NCBI GenBank assembly: GCA_025360965.1 | Contig: JANYBC010000097.1 | Location: forward strand, 1-36,096 | Length of the DNA stretch: 36,096 nt | Reading direction: 5' to 3' | DNA from: Anaeromyxobacter sp. | GTDB taxonomy: Bacteria; Myxococcota; Myxococcia; Myxococcales; Anaeromyxobacteraceae | Shown here: piece after piece, positions 6,128-16,100 of the stretch | How the letters are laid out: every line of letters starts with the position of its first letter | Numbering within the stretch: the first letter of the stretch is position 1 | The notes under the pieces: generated by a model | What the model was told of the DNA's origin: nothing | The model's database searches: none | The model's input: only the letters and a program-made list of their open reading frames with translations | Position numbers and translations under genes: made by a program

Positions 6128-7903
6128 TCAGGCGTAGAGCGCCGCGATCCGCGCGCCCAGGAAAGACACCGCGGCCTCGCGCTTCACCTTGAGCGTCGGT
6201 GTCACCAGCTCCGGGTAATCGGTCGGCGCGCCGGTCACCACGATGAGCTTCTTCGGCTTCTCGTGGTCCGAGAAGCCGGCCAGCGCCGCCCGCAGGGTCT
6301 CGAGCAGCGCCGCCGGGGTCTCCTGGCCGGTCGCCGCCAGCCTGGTCAGGTCCTGCTGCGCCACGAAGACCGCCGCGGTCACGAAGGGGCGCCCCTCGCC
6401 CAGCAGCACCGCCCCCTGGAACGGCAAGGTCGAGGCGATGGCCAGCTCGATCGGCTCGGGTGCGAGCTTCTTGCCGGTGGAGAGCACCATGAGGTGCTTC
6501 TTGCGGCCGGTGATCCAGAGCGAACCGTTCGGGTCGAGGCGGGCCACGTCGCCGGTCCGGTAGTAGCCGTCGGCGGTGAAGGCCCCGGCGTCGTCCTCCG
6601 GCTCGAGGTAGCCGCTGAAGAGCAGCGGGCCGCGCACCTGCAGCTCGCCGTCGTCGGCGATCCGGACCTCATGATCCGGGGAGATGAGGCCGACCGAGCC
6701 GGCCCGGCGAGGGCCGCTGAACGGGTTCATCGAGACCATCCCGGCCGTCTCGGTCATGCCGTAGAGCTCGACGAAGGGGATGCCCAGCCCCTCGAAGAAG
6801 CGGAAGAGCGCCGCCGCCGCCGGCGCCCCGCCGGAGAAGAGGCCGCGCACCCGGCCGCCCAGCCCGCGCCGGAGCTTGCGGCCCACCAGCGCCGAGGCGA
6901 TGGCGCCGAGCAGCCTGTCGAGGAGCGAGCGCGAGCCGTCGACCGCCACCCGGGCCCCGGCCTCGAGCCCGGCGGTCAGCAAGGCGCGCAGCGGCGCCGG
7001 CATCCGCGCCACGGCGGCCAGCGCCTGGTTGCGGATCCGCTCGTAGATTAGCGGCACAGAGAAGACGTAAGTGGGCGAGAGCGCCAGCGCCCGCGGCACG
7101 TCCTCCTTGCGCGCGATCATGAGCAGGCCGTGCCCCTGCGCCAGCGCCAGGCAGAGCTGGTCGTGGCCGGCCACGTGGCCGAAGGGGAGGAGGTGCAGGC
7201 CGAGGTCGTCGCAGCTGGTCTCGCAGCCCGCGGCGCCGCAGTCGATGGCGGCCACGATGGTGCGCTGGCGGAGCCGCACCCCCTTCTGCCGGCCGGTGGT
7301 GCCGCTCGTGAAGAGCAGCAGGAACGGGTCCTCCGGCGTGACCGCGGCGGCGCGGGCGTCGAAGTCGGGGAGCGGCGTGGCCCCGGGTCCGAGCGCCTCG
7401 GCGACGGTGACGGCCCGCAGCCCGGGCGGCAGCGACGCCGCCGGAAGGGGCTGGTGCGAGAGCACCACCGCGAGCCCTGCGGCCACCAGGTCGGCGGCCG
7501 CCGGAGCCAGCTTGCGCCACTGGGCCTCGGAGGAGACGTAGATCACCCGCGCCCGGACCCGCCGGGCGATCGACTCGCAGGCCTCGGCCGAGAGGACCGA
7601 GAAGAGCCCGGCCGGTTCGGCCCGGAGCGCCTGGGCGGCGAACGAGACCGCCAGCCACTCCGGGGAGTTCTCGGCCAGCAGCAGCACCCGCTCCCCTGGG
7701 GCCAGGCCGGCGCCCACCAGGAAGGCGGCAGCACGCGCCGTCAGCTCGCGGAAGCTCCCGTAGGTGACGAGGCGCGGCGGCGCCTCGGGGAGCGACGGGT
7801 CGAAGAAGTAGAGGAAGGGCTTCGCGCCGAAGCGCCCGGCGGTGCGGACCAGTTGGGCGGGGAGGGTGCGGTCGGGGAAGCGCTGGACGGGCAGGCGGGT
7901 CAT
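6128..7903 (-). CDS. AMP-forming long-chain acyl-CoA ligase
   Basis: A 591-residue member of the ANL adenylating superfamily. It activates a fatty or similar carboxylic acid with ATP, then transfers it to CoA. Motifs in order are the P-loop-like LLLFTSGTTGRQKG near 195-208, LLPFGHVAGHDQL, the aromatic motif FVELYGMTETAGMVSMNP, YYRTGDVARLDPNGSLWITGRKK near 447-468 (hinge and ATP ribose binding), and the C-terminal catalytic lysine region LVTPTLKVKRE. The YPELVTPTLKVKR ending is typical of bacterial long-chain acyl-CoA synthetases of FadD15 type. The ATG at 7903 has AGGAGA 8 bases upstream. It follows the NYN gene on the same strand with a 73-base gap, so it may be co-transcribed. Chain length cannot be read from the sequence. 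Confidence 0.88.
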   Translation of the reverse strand: MTRLPVQRFPDRTLPAQLVRTAGRFGAKPFLYFFDPSLPEAPPRLVTYGSFRELTARAAAFLVGAGLAPGERVLLLAENSPEWLAVSFAAQALRAEPAGLFSVLSAEACESIARRVRARVIYVSSEAQWRKLAPAAADLVAAGLAVVLSHQPLPAASLPPGLRAVTVAEALGPGATPLPDFDARAAAVTPEDPFLLLFTSGTTGRQKGVRLRQRTIVAAIDCGAAGCETSCDDLGLHLLPFGHVAGHDQLCLALAQGHGLLMIARKEDVPRALALSPTYVFSVPLIYERIRNQALAAVARMPAPLRALLTAGLEAGARVAVDGSRSLLDRLLGAIASALVGRKLRRGLGGRVRGLFSGGAPAAAALFRFFEGLGIPFVELYGMTETAGMVSMNPFSGPRRAGSVGLISPDHEVRIADDGELQVRGPLLFSGYLEPEDDAGAFTADGYYRTGDVARLDPNGSLWITGRKKHLMVLSTGKKLAPEPIELAIASTLPFQGAVLLGEGRPFVTAAVFVAQQDLTRLAATGQETPAALLETLRAALAGFSDHEKPKKLIVVTGAPTDYPELVTPTLKVKREAAVSFLGARIAALYA

Positions 7904-7976
7904 CGGCGGGTTCTCCTGGGGCCGGATGGTGCCGGGTCCCCGTCACCGCCTCGTCACCGGGAGCGACCCCGCAGCG

Positions 7977-8744
7977 TTACGTCGCCTCGGCCGGGGCCAG
8001 CACGTACCACTGCCCCTTGGCCCCCTGCTCGCGCCGCAGCAGGCCGGCCGTCTCCATGGCCTCGAGCAGGCGGGAGAAGGAGGAGAAGCCGTGGTCCCGC
8101 TCGTCGAAGTCCGGCTCGCGCCGGACGATGGCGGCCTTGATGGCCGAGGGGTTGATGGGGGCGGTCGCCTTGGAGAGCAGCGCGGCGGTCGCCTCCTTGG
8201 CGATCTCCGGAATGACCTTCTCCTTGGCCGGGGCCTTCTCTCGCGGCGACGCCGGCTCGGAGGCCTCGCGGCGGCGGGCCGGGGCCCGCAGGTAGATGAA
8301 CTCGTCGCAGGCCTTGACGAAGAGCGGGCTGGTGGCCTCCTTCACCGCCATGCCGATCACCGTCCGGTCGTTCTCGCGCAGCTTGTAGGCGAGCGGGCAG
8401 AAGTCGGAGTCGCCGGAGGCGAGCACGAAGGTGTCGATGTGCTCGCGCAGGTAGCAGAGCTCCAGCGCGTCGATCACCAGCCGCACGTCGGCGCCGTTCT
8501 TGCCGGCCCGGGTCGAGGGGGGCACGTCGATCAGCTCGACGCCCTTGTCGTGGAGCCGCTGGGTGGCCGCGGTGAAGCGGGTCCAGTCGGCGTAGGCCCG
8601 GCGGTAGACCACCTTGCCCTTCTCCAGCAGGGTGTCGAGCGCCGGCTGCAGGTCGAAGTTGTCGGCCGAGTGGCCGGTGCGGGTGACGAGGTTCTCGAAG
8701 TCGATGAACAGGGCGATGCGCTGGTCGTGGCTCTCACGCTTCAT
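7977..8744 (-). CDS. NYN-domain nuclease-like protein with OST-HTH domain
   Basis: A 255-residue cytoplasmic protein. Residues 8-155 form a NYN (PIN-like, LabA-type) domain with its acidic residues in place: Asp15 in ALFIDFENL, Asp86 in NGADVRLVIDAL, and Asp112 and Asp114 in LASGDSDFCPLAYKL. These bind metal in PIN/NYN ribonucleases, so RNA cleavage is plausible. After a charged linker (156-180), residues 180-250 resemble an OST-HTH/LOTUS winged helix (REPDFDERDHGFSSFSRLLEAM, ending GQWYVL), a module that binds RNA or guides protein contacts. The two together are a known bacterial combination of unclear role. The ATG at 8744 has GAGGG about 10 bases upstream. The gene precedes the acyl-CoA ligase; no functional link is evident. 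Confidence 0.87.
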   Translation of the reverse strand: MKRESHDQRIALFIDFENLVTRTGHSADNFDLQPALDTLLEKGKVVYRRAYADWTRFTAATQRLHDKGVELIDVPPSTRAGKNGADVRLVIDALELCYLREHIDTFVLASGDSDFCPLAYKLRENDRTVIGMAVKEATSPLFVKACDEFIYLRAPARRREASEPASPREKAPAKEKVIPEIAKEATAALLSKATAPINPSAIKAAIVRREPDFDERDHGFSSFSRLLEAMETAGLLRREQGAKGQWYVLAPAEAT

Positions 8745-8880
8745 ATGGGCCGCACCCTCTCATCCGCGGTCCAGACACGCAAGAAAGGGCCCTGGGGAGG
8801 CAACCCGTTTCGAGCCCCTCCGGGTGGTTGGGCCCCAACGAGGAGTTGACACCACCGGCGGCTTGAACAGACTTCCGGCC

Positions 8881-11037
8881 ATGACCGACTCGACCTCGCC
8901 CCACCGCTGGCAGTTCCATCGCGTCGGAGGCCTCGACCAGGTCGCCATCGAGACCGCCGAGGACCTGCGCCACGTCCAGCGGCTCGACCAGAAGCTCTGG
9001 GTGGCGCTCTCCTGCCCGGTGGCCGGGCTGGAGCTCGACCAGCGGACGCTCGAGCTGCTCGATCTCGACCACGACGGCCGGGTGCGCGCCCCCGAGATCC
9101 TGGCGGCGCTGGCCTTCTGCGAGGCCCGGCTCACCGATCTCGGTTCGCTGCTCAAGGGCGAGGACTCCCTGCCGCTCGCCGCGCTCTCCTCCGAGCGGCC
9201 AGAGGGCCGCGCGCTCCGGGCGGCGGCGCTGCTGGTCCTGGCCAGCCTCGGGAAGCCCGACGCCACCAGCCTCACCCCCGACGACGTCAAGGACCTGACC
9301 CACGTCTTCGACGCCGGCCTCCTCGACGGCGACGGCGTGGTGCCGCCGGAGCAGGCCGGCGGCGACGCCCCGACCCGGCTGGCGATCCTCGACGCCATGA
9401 CCTGCACCGGCCCGGTGATGGGCCGCAACGGCAAGCTCGGCATCGACCGGGCCAGGCTGGAGACCTTCTTCACCGAGCTGGCCGCCTACGACGACTGGCA
9501 GCGGGACGGCCGCGAGGCCGGGGCGCTGGTCTTCGGCGACGCCACCGGCGCCGCCTGGGACGCGGTCAAGGTGGTCCGCGAGAAGCTGGACGACTACTTC
9601 GCCCGCTGCCGCCTCGCCGCCATGGACCCGCGCGGCGCGGCGCTGCTCAACCGCACCGACGAGGAGTTCAAGGCCCTGGCCGCCAGGCAGCTGGGAGCCG
9701 GGAGCGCCGAGCTGGCCGCCTTCCCGGTGGCCCGCGCCGAGGCCGGGCGGGCGCTGCCGCTGGTGGAGGGCGTCAACCCGGCCTGGGCCGAGGCCCTGCT
9801 GGCCCTGCGCGACACCGCGGTCAGGAGCACGTTCGGCTCCGAGCGCGCCTTCCTCACCGAGGCCGAGTGGGGCGAGCTGCAGTCGAAGCTGTCGCCCTGC
9901 CAGGACTGGATGGGGCGGAAGAAGGGGGCCAGCGTCGAGCCGCTGGGGCCGGCGCGGGTCCGCGAGCTGCTGGGAGGCTGGGCGCGCGCCGCCATCGAGA
10001 AGCTGATCGCCGAGGACCAGGCGCTCCAGGCCGAGACCGACGCGGTGGCCGACGTGGCCCGCATGGTCCACTGCTACCGGGACCTGGCGCTGCTGCTGCG
10101 GAACTTCGTCAACTTCGCCGACTTCTACGATCCCCGGAAGGCGGCCATCTTCCAGGCCGGCACGCTCTTCCTCGACGCCAGGAGCTGCGACCTCTGCATC
10201 CGGGTGGTCGATCCGGCCGCCCACGCGCCGCTGGCCATGGGCTCCAACATGTTCATCGCCTACTGCGACCTGCGCCGGGCCGGCGGCGAGACCATGAAGA
10301 TCGCCGCCTGCTTCACCCAGGGGGACAGCGACTTCCTGGCGGTGGGGCGCCACGGCATCTTCTACGATCGCAAGGGGCGCGACTGGGACGCCACCGTGGT
10401 CCGGCTCGTCGACAACCCCATCGCGCTGCGCCAGGCCTTCGCCGCGCCCTACAAGAAGTTCATCAAGTTGATCGAGCAGCAGACCGCCAGGTTCGCCGCC
10501 GCCAAGGAGAAGGAGGCCGACGCCAGGCTGGCCAGCGCCGCCGCTCTGCACCTGCCCGGGCCGCCCCCGGCCGCGCCCCCGCCGGTGGACGTCGGCAAGA
10601 TGGTCGGCATCATCGCCGCCCTCGGCGTCGGCGTCGGCGCCATGGGCACCATCCTCGGCGGCTTCGTCTCCGGTTTCATCGGCCTCCAGCCCTGGTGGGC
10701 CAAGCTGGTGGCGGTGGGGGGCGTGGTGCTGATCATCTCCGGCCCCTCGATGCTGATCGCCTGGCTCAAGCTGCGCCAGCGGACGCTCGGGCCGCTGCTC
10801 GACGCCACCGGCTGGGCCATCAACGGGCGGATCCGGGTCAACCTGCCGCTCGGCACCGCCCTCACCGACGTGGCGCTCCTGCCGGAAGGGGCCCGGCGCG
10901 CGCTGGAGGATCCGTTCGAGGACGTCGGGGCCAGGCAGCGCCGGCGGGTGCTGGCGCTGCTGGTGCTGCTGGCCGTGGCGGCCCTGGCGGCGGCGCGCGC
11001 CCTGCGCTGGTGGCCCTTCCAGCCGGGCGGCTGGTAG
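8881..11037 (+). CDS. Large EF-hand membrane protein of unknown function
   Basis: A 718-residue protein that I cannot name. Residues 61-72 form a complete EF-hand loop (DLDHDGRVRAPE, with Asp at 1, 3 and 5, Gly at 6 and Glu at 12), so calcium binding is plausible. Degenerate copies may follow (LLDGDGVVPPEQ, MGRNGKLGIDRARLE). The middle is helical and soluble, with NFVNFADFYD, then a beta-rich block around AGTLFLDARSCDLCIRVVD and DRKGRDWDATVVRLVDNPIALRQAF. Near the C-terminus come two membrane helices (MVGIIAALGVGVGAMGTILG and KLVAVGGVVLIISGPSMLIA) and a third at the very end. The bulk therefore sits on one face, presumably cytoplasmic since there is no signal peptide. The ATG at 8881 is chosen over the long upstream extension because the extension is poor coding sequence antisense to the NYN gene. 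A TTGACA is present at 8846-8851, without a matching -10. Confidence 0.8.
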   Translation: MTDSTSPHRWQFHRVGGLDQVAIETAEDLRHVQRLDQKLWVALSCPVAGLELDQRTLELLDLDHDGRVRAPEILAALAFCEARLTDLGSLLKGEDSLPLAALSSERPEGRALRAAALLVLASLGKPDATSLTPDDVKDLTHVFDAGLLDGDGVVPPEQAGGDAPTRLAILDAMTCTGPVMGRNGKLGIDRARLETFFTELAAYDDWQRDGREAGALVFGDATGAAWDAVKVVREKLDDYFARCRLAAMDPRGAALLNRTDEEFKALAARQLGAGSAELAAFPVARAEAGRALPLVEGVNPAWAEALLALRDTAVRSTFGSERAFLTEAEWGELQSKLSPCQDWMGRKKGASVEPLGPARVRELLGGWARAAIEKLIAEDQALQAETDAVADVARMVHCYRDLALLLRNFVNFADFYDPRKAAIFQAGTLFLDARSCDLCIRVVDPAAHAPLAMGSNMFIAYCDLRRAGGETMKIAACFTQGDSDFLAVGRHGIFYDRKGRDWDATVVRLVDNPIALRQAFAAPYKKFIKLIEQQTARFAAAKEKEADARLASAAALHLPGPPPAAPPPVDVGKMVGIIAALGVGVGAMGTILGGFVSGFIGLQPWWAKLVAVGGVVLIISGPSMLIAWLKLRQRTLGPLLDATGWAINGRIRVNLPLGTALTDVALLPEGARRALEDPFEDVGARQRRRVLALLVLLAVAALAAARALRWWPFQPGGW

Positions 11038-11051
11038 CGGCGCGCCGGCGG

Positions 11052-12179
11052 CTACCGCGGGTAGAGCGGCGCAGCGGCCCGGGCGAACTCGCGGCTCATG
11101 TCGGCCGAGCCGGGGCCGTCGGGGTGGAGGCCGTCGTGGAGCCGCCCGGGGCGGGCCTTGAACCAGCCGTAGAGGTCCGGGCCGGGGAGCAGGCGGCGCT
11201 CGAAGATGAGCTGGTCGATGACCTGGTTCTTCACCGCCACGTAGTCCTGGTCGTACTTGGTCTGGTAGGGGAGGCGGGCCAGCAGCGGGATCTTCCCGGC
11301 GCCCTGCACCTTGGTGATGATGCCGTCGAGGGCGGCGCGCAGCTTGTCGAGATCGCCGTCGTTGGAGCCGAGGGTGATGGCCACCACCGTGGCCTCGGGG
11401 TTGAACGCCAGCACCTCGTCGACCCGGTCGATGGCCTCCCAGCTGCGCAGCCTCGGCAGCCCGGCGTTGATCATGGCCGGCGTGTAGCCAGGGTGGAGCG
11501 CCGCCACCGAGTCGGCGAAGGAGGGGCGCCGCTCGTCGGCCCGGTCGAAGACGCCGGCGGTGATCGAGTCGCCGAGGAAGACCCAGATGTCGTTGCCGCC
11601 GTCCGAGAGGTCGTGCAGCTCCAGCTCGTCGATGAAGAGCCCCCACTCGTTCACCTTCTCCGGCAGCCGGGTCACCACCATGCGGACCCAGCGCTGCCCC
11701 TCGAAGGGGACGGCGTGGGCCCGGCTGCGGGTCGGGTTGGCCTTGACGTCGGCCACCACCGTCCAGGTGCCATCCTGGCCGTCGATCGAGTCGGCGCTGG
11801 TCTCGATCCGGTAGTCGCGGGGCGCCCCGTAGAACTGCTCGAAGTAGTCGTGGTTGTGCGAGGAGGTCCAGGTGAGCAGCAGTCTCCGGTAGCTCCGCTG
11901 GAGCCTGACGGCGGCCCAGGCCGGCCTCTCGACGGTCGGCTTGCCGCCACCCCAGGAGGTGCCCCGGAAGCGCCCGTCGACGAGGCGCCCGGTCTCCGGC
12001 AGGGAGCCGGTGGTCCAGGCTCCCAGCGAGACGATGGGGGTGGGGCGGAGCAGGGGCGGGGCCGGCGGCGGGGGGGCGACCGGCGCGGCCGAGGCGGGGC
12101 GGGCGCAGCCGGCGCCGAGCAGGAGGAGCGCCAGGAAAAGCCCGAGGCCAGGTGCCGCGAAGCGGCTCGTGGATGACAT
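11052..12179 (-). CDS. SGNH/GDSL hydrolase lipoprotein with N-terminal beta domain
   Basis: A 375-residue exported lipoprotein. The signal peptide ends in the lipobox LGAGC with Cys25 as lipidated residue, followed by a Pro/Ala linker. Residues about 50-190 look like a discoidin (F5/8 type C)-like beta domain (RFRGTSWGGG, VRLQRSYRRLLLTWTSS, DYRIETSADSIDG, WVRMVVTRLP), which usually binds carbohydrate. Residues 195-375 form an SGNH hydrolase: FLGDSITAG with nucleophile Ser205, Gly240 in INAGLP, Asn273 in TLGSNDG, and Asp349/His352 in HDGLHPDG. It probably deacylates a polysaccharide or lipid outside the inner membrane; the substrate is unknown. The ATG at 12179 lacks a clear Shine-Dalgarno, though a TACAAT hexamer sits about 12 bases upstream. 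It converges on the EF-hand gene with a 14-base gap. Confidence 0.87.
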   Translation of the reverse strand: MSSTSRFAAPGLGLFLALLLLGAGCARPASAAPVAPPPPAPPLLRPTPIVSLGAWTTGSLPETGRLVDGRFRGTSWGGGKPTVERPAWAAVRLQRSYRRLLLTWTSSHNHDYFEQFYGAPRDYRIETSADSIDGQDGTWTVVADVKANPTRSRAHAVPFEGQRWVRMVVTRLPEKVNEWGLFIDELELHDLSDGGNDIWVFLGDSITAGVFDRADERRPSFADSVAALHPGYTPAMINAGLPRLRSWEAIDRVDEVLAFNPEATVVAITLGSNDGDLDKLRAALDGIITKVQGAGKIPLLARLPYQTKYDQDYVAVKNQVIDQLIFERRLLPGPDLYGWFKARPGRLHDGLHPDGPGSADMSREFARAAAPLYPR

Positions 12180-12241
12180 GAGGTGCGATTGTAGCGTGCG
12201 TGGGGTAGAAACGCCCTACATCAGGAGAGGCCTGACACCTC

Positions 12242-13057
12242 ATGGATCTCGCGCTTCAGCGCTGGCTGCAGCAGAACCCCTTCCTCGTCCCGATGGCCCA
12301 CTTCGAGGGGCAAGTGCGGGGCGCGGCCGAGGCCCTGACCCCTCCGGCGCTGGTCCTGGGCCCGTGGTCGGAGCACCGGGCCGAGCACGAGAACGGGGTG
12401 CCGCTCCTGCTCGGCCAGAGCCACGGGACGGCGCTGCAGGCCGGGGCAGCCGAGCTGCTCGGGCCGGCCTGCGACAAGGCCCTGCTCGGCAAGCTGCCCC
12501 CGGCGCTGGCCGAGGGGATGAGGGAGGTCAAGGCGGCGCTGGCCACGCCGGCCTCGAGGAGCACCGCCATCCACTGGCTGCTCACGGGGGCCTCGCCCGG
12601 CAACGCCCCGGCGCAGCCGGCCCTGCTGCAGCTGCTCGCCTGGCGCACCTTCTCGCGCCTGCTCTCGCCGCACCTCGAGCCGTTCTCGGCCTGGCGAAAC
12701 GGGGTCCGCTGGGGGCGCTCCAGCTGCCCCCTCTGCGGGGCCCTGCCCATGATGGCCCACTCCCGCGGGGGCGAGCGGACGCTGGTCTGCGGCTGCTGCA
12801 ACTCGCGCTGGCGCGATGCGCCGCCGGGCTGCCCGCACTGCGGCAACCGGGACGCGTCCCGCCTGGCCCGGCTGGAGATGAAGGGGGCGGCCGGGCTGCG
12901 GCTCGACGTCTGCGACGCCTGCAAGGGCTACCTGAAGGTCTACGCAGGGGAGGGCGAGGAGGCGGTCTTCCTGGCCGACTGGCCGACGCTGGCGCTCGAC
13001 GGGCTGGCGGTGGAGCGAGGCTACGGACGGCGCGGCGCCTCGCTCTGGGAGCTCTGA
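12242..13057 (+). CDS. fdhE: Formate dehydrogenase accessory protein FdhE
   Basis: A 271-residue cytoplasmic protein needed for formation of active formate dehydrogenase. The C-terminal half has the two rubredoxin-like metal sites of FdhE: CPLC at 162-165 and CGCC at 183-186, then CPHC at 197-200 and CDAC at 224-227. The surrounding sequences WGRSSCPLCGALPMM, LDVCDACKGYLKVY and FLADWPTLALDGLAVERGY fit the family. The N-terminal half is helical. The ATG at 12242 has AGGAGAGG farther upstream than ideal (about 12 bases). No formate dehydrogenase subunit is in the window, so its partner is elsewhere or beyond it. The gene starts 62 bases from the divergent SGNH gene. Confidence 0.93.
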   Translation: MDLALQRWLQQNPFLVPMAHFEGQVRGAAEALTPPALVLGPWSEHRAEHENGVPLLLGQSHGTALQAGAAELLGPACDKALLGKLPPALAEGMREVKAALATPASRSTAIHWLLTGASPGNAPAQPALLQLLAWRTFSRLLSPHLEPFSAWRNGVRWGRSSCPLCGALPMMAHSRGGERTLVCGCCNSRWRDAPPGCPHCGNRDASRLARLEMKGAAGLRLDVCDACKGYLKVYAGEGEEAVFLADWPTLALDGLAVERGYGRRGASLWEL

Positions 13058-13135
13058 GCGGGCCGCCAGCCAGCGCATTTCTTCCTACCTCGGGCTCCGC
13101 CCCGGCATACAAGGATGGATCGAAAGGAACCCGCC

Positions 13136-16100
13136 ATGACCCGATGGTCCGTCCCGGCTGCTCTCCTCGCGCTGGCCGCCTGCACCTCCCGGCCGGCGCC
13201 GGCCAGCTTCGCAAGCCCGCCACCGGCCACCTCGGGGGGGCTCGGCCTGGCCCCGATCGACGCCAGGACCGCGGGTTCGGCCCGTGCGCTCCGCTTCGTC
13301 GACCCGTCGCTGGCCGGCGACCGGCTCCGCCCCGGCGCCGCGCTGCAGGTGGACGAGCGGATGGGGCTGCCCACCTTCGTCTGGACGCGCCCGGATCCGG
13401 ACCCGGTGCGGCGCGCGGCGGTCCGCCGGCTCGGCCCCGAGGCGGCCGCCCGTGGACACCTCGCGGAGCTGGCGCCGCTCTACGCGCTCACGGCCGTCTC
13501 GGCGGCGCGGGCCGAGTTCGGCGCGCTCCACGACACCGGCCGGGGTGGCATCATCGCCCGCTTCACGCAGCGGGTGCAGGGGGTGCCGGTCTTCGGAACG
13601 TCACTCTCGGTCCTGATGGATCGCGAGCTGCAGCCGCTGGCCGTCACCGGGAGCCTGAGCCCCGACGCCGAGGCGGCCGAGGGTGTGGCCCTCGACTTCC
13701 GGCTCGACGAGGCCGACGCCATCGACCGGGCCCTCACCGACCTGCACGGCACCTCCTTGCCACGCCAGGCGCTGGGCGCCTCGCGCACCGACCAGTCGGG
13801 GGCCACGCTGCACGAGGTGCTGGCGCCACCGGCGGGGGTGGTCTTCAGCCGCCCGCCGCGGACCCGCCCGGTGCTCTTCCAGCTCCCCGAGCGGCTCGAG
13901 CCGGCCACCTACGTCGAGCTGGTGGCCTCGACCTCCGACCGGAGCGACTCGGTCGCCTACGCCTACGTCTTCTCGGCGGTGGACGGGCGGCTGCTGCTGC
14001 GCCGGGACCTCTCCTCGCACGCCGCCTTCACCTACCGCGCCTGGGCCGGCGCCGGCGCGCCCTACCTCCCGCCTCCCGGTCCGCAGGGACGCGGCGCCAC
14101 GCCGTACCCCACCGCCGCCCCCTCGGGGCTGGTGCTCCCCTTCACGGCCCCCGCCCTGGTGTCGCTCCAGAACTCCCCCTTCTCCAGGAACGATCCCTGG
14201 CTGCCGGACGGGGCCGGCGACACCACCGGCAACAACGTCGCCGCCTACGCCGACCTCGGCCCCCCCGACGGCTTCAACACCGACACCGACCTGAGCGCGG
14301 GGGTGACCAGCACCGAGATCTTCGACCGGAGCTACGACACCGCGCTGGCCCCGGCGGCCAGCCCGGACCAGGTGAAGGCGGCCGTGACCCAGCTCTTCTT
14401 CGTCACCAACTTCCTGCACGACTGGTACTACGACAGCGGCTTCGACGAGGCCGCCGGCAACGCCCAGGAGAACAACCTCGGGCGGGGCGGCGCCGGCGGG
14501 GACCGCCTCCACGCCGAGGCGCAGGACTTCAGCGGCACCGACAACGCCAACATGATGACGCCGGCCGACGGCGCCTCGCCGCGCATGCAGATGTACGTCT
14601 GGACCGCCAAACCGAAGGGGGTGGTCGAGATCATGTCTCCGCCGGCCCTGGCCGGGACGCTCACCAGCACGCTGGGGGCCAACTTCGGCCCGAGCAGTTT
14701 CACGGTGCCCGAGACGCCGCTGGCGCTGGTGGACGATGGCGTCAGCGCGCCCGGGTCGCTCGGCTGCGCGGCGCTCGTCAACGGGGCGGCGCTGGTGGGC
14801 CGCATCGCCGTGGTCGACCGCGGCGGTTGCACCTTCGTCATCAAGGTCGGGAACGCCCAGGCCGCCGGCGCCGTCGCGGTGCTGGTCGTCAACAACGTGG
14901 CCGGGCAGGTCCGCATGGCCGGGGCCGACCCAGCCATCACCATCCCGGCCCTCTCCATCTCGCAGGCCGAGGGCGAGGCGATCAAGGCCAGGCTCGGGGC
15001 CGGGGTGACCGCCCGCCTCTCCGGCAGCAAGGGCCAGGACCGTGACGGCAGCATCGACAACACCGTGGTGGCCCACGAGTGGGGCCACTACGTCAGCAAC
15101 CGGCTGATCGGCAATGGGAGCGGACTCGCCAACAACCAGGGCCGGAGCATGGGGGAGGGCTGGTCGGACTTCTTCGCGCTGCTCATGATGGTCCAGGCCG
15201 GCGACACCGCCGTGGCCGGGAACGGGACCTGGGGAGGCAGCTACGCCCTGGCGGGCTACGCGACCTTCGAGCTCACCCCCGACCCCTACTACTACGGCAT
15301 CCGCCGGGTCCCGTACTCGACCGACCCCGACAGGAACGGCCTCACCTTCAAGCACATCGCCGACGGCGTGGCGCTGCCGGTCGGACCGCCCACCGCCTTC
15401 GGCGCCGACGGCGTCGCCAACTCCGAGGTGCACAACGCCGGCGAGGTCTGGGGCTCGATGCTCTGGGAGTGCTATGCCGCCCTGCTCCGGGACACCGGAC
15501 GGCTCAGCTTCGACCAGGCCCAGCGGCGGATGAAGGACTATCTGATCGCGTCGCTCAAGCTGACGCCCCAGAACCCGACCTTCCTGGAGGCGCGCGACGC
15601 GGTGCTGGCCGCGGCCCTGGCCGGCGACCCGGCCGACCACCGGCTCTTCGCGCAGGCCTTCGCCCGGCGCGGCGCCGGCACGCGGGCGGTCGCCCCCTCC
15701 CGCGACTCCACCGATCACGCCGGCGTGGTCGAGAGCTTCTCGGCCAGCGACGACGTGGCGCTGGTCTCGGCCACGCTCGACGACTCGACCGGCGCTACCT
15801 GTGGCACCACCGGGGTCCTCGCCGCCGGGGGCTCCGGCCTGCTCACCGTCACGCTGAGGAACGTCGGCCTCGATCCGCTGGCGGCCACCAGCGCCACGGT
15901 CGGGAGCGTCGCCGCCGGCCTCGGCTTCCCATCCGGCAGGTCGCTCTCCTTTGCCCCCATGGACCCCGGGGCGACGGCCACCGCCACGCTCCCGGTGACC
16001 CTCGACGCCAGCGTGACCGGCATCCAGGTGATCACGCTCTCCCTCATGGTGACCGATCCGGCCATGCCGACGCCGCTGGCGGTCGACCTGGTGCGGCGGC

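Noticed and set aside
8846-8851. TTGACA as a -35 promoter box for the EF-hand gene
   Set aside because: No acceptable -10 hexamer 16-18 bases downstream.
8734-12243. 1169-residue minus-strand open frame
   Set aside because: Its product is low-complexity Arg/Pro/Gly sequence; the real genes are the EF-hand protein on + and the SGNH lipoprotein on - in other frames.
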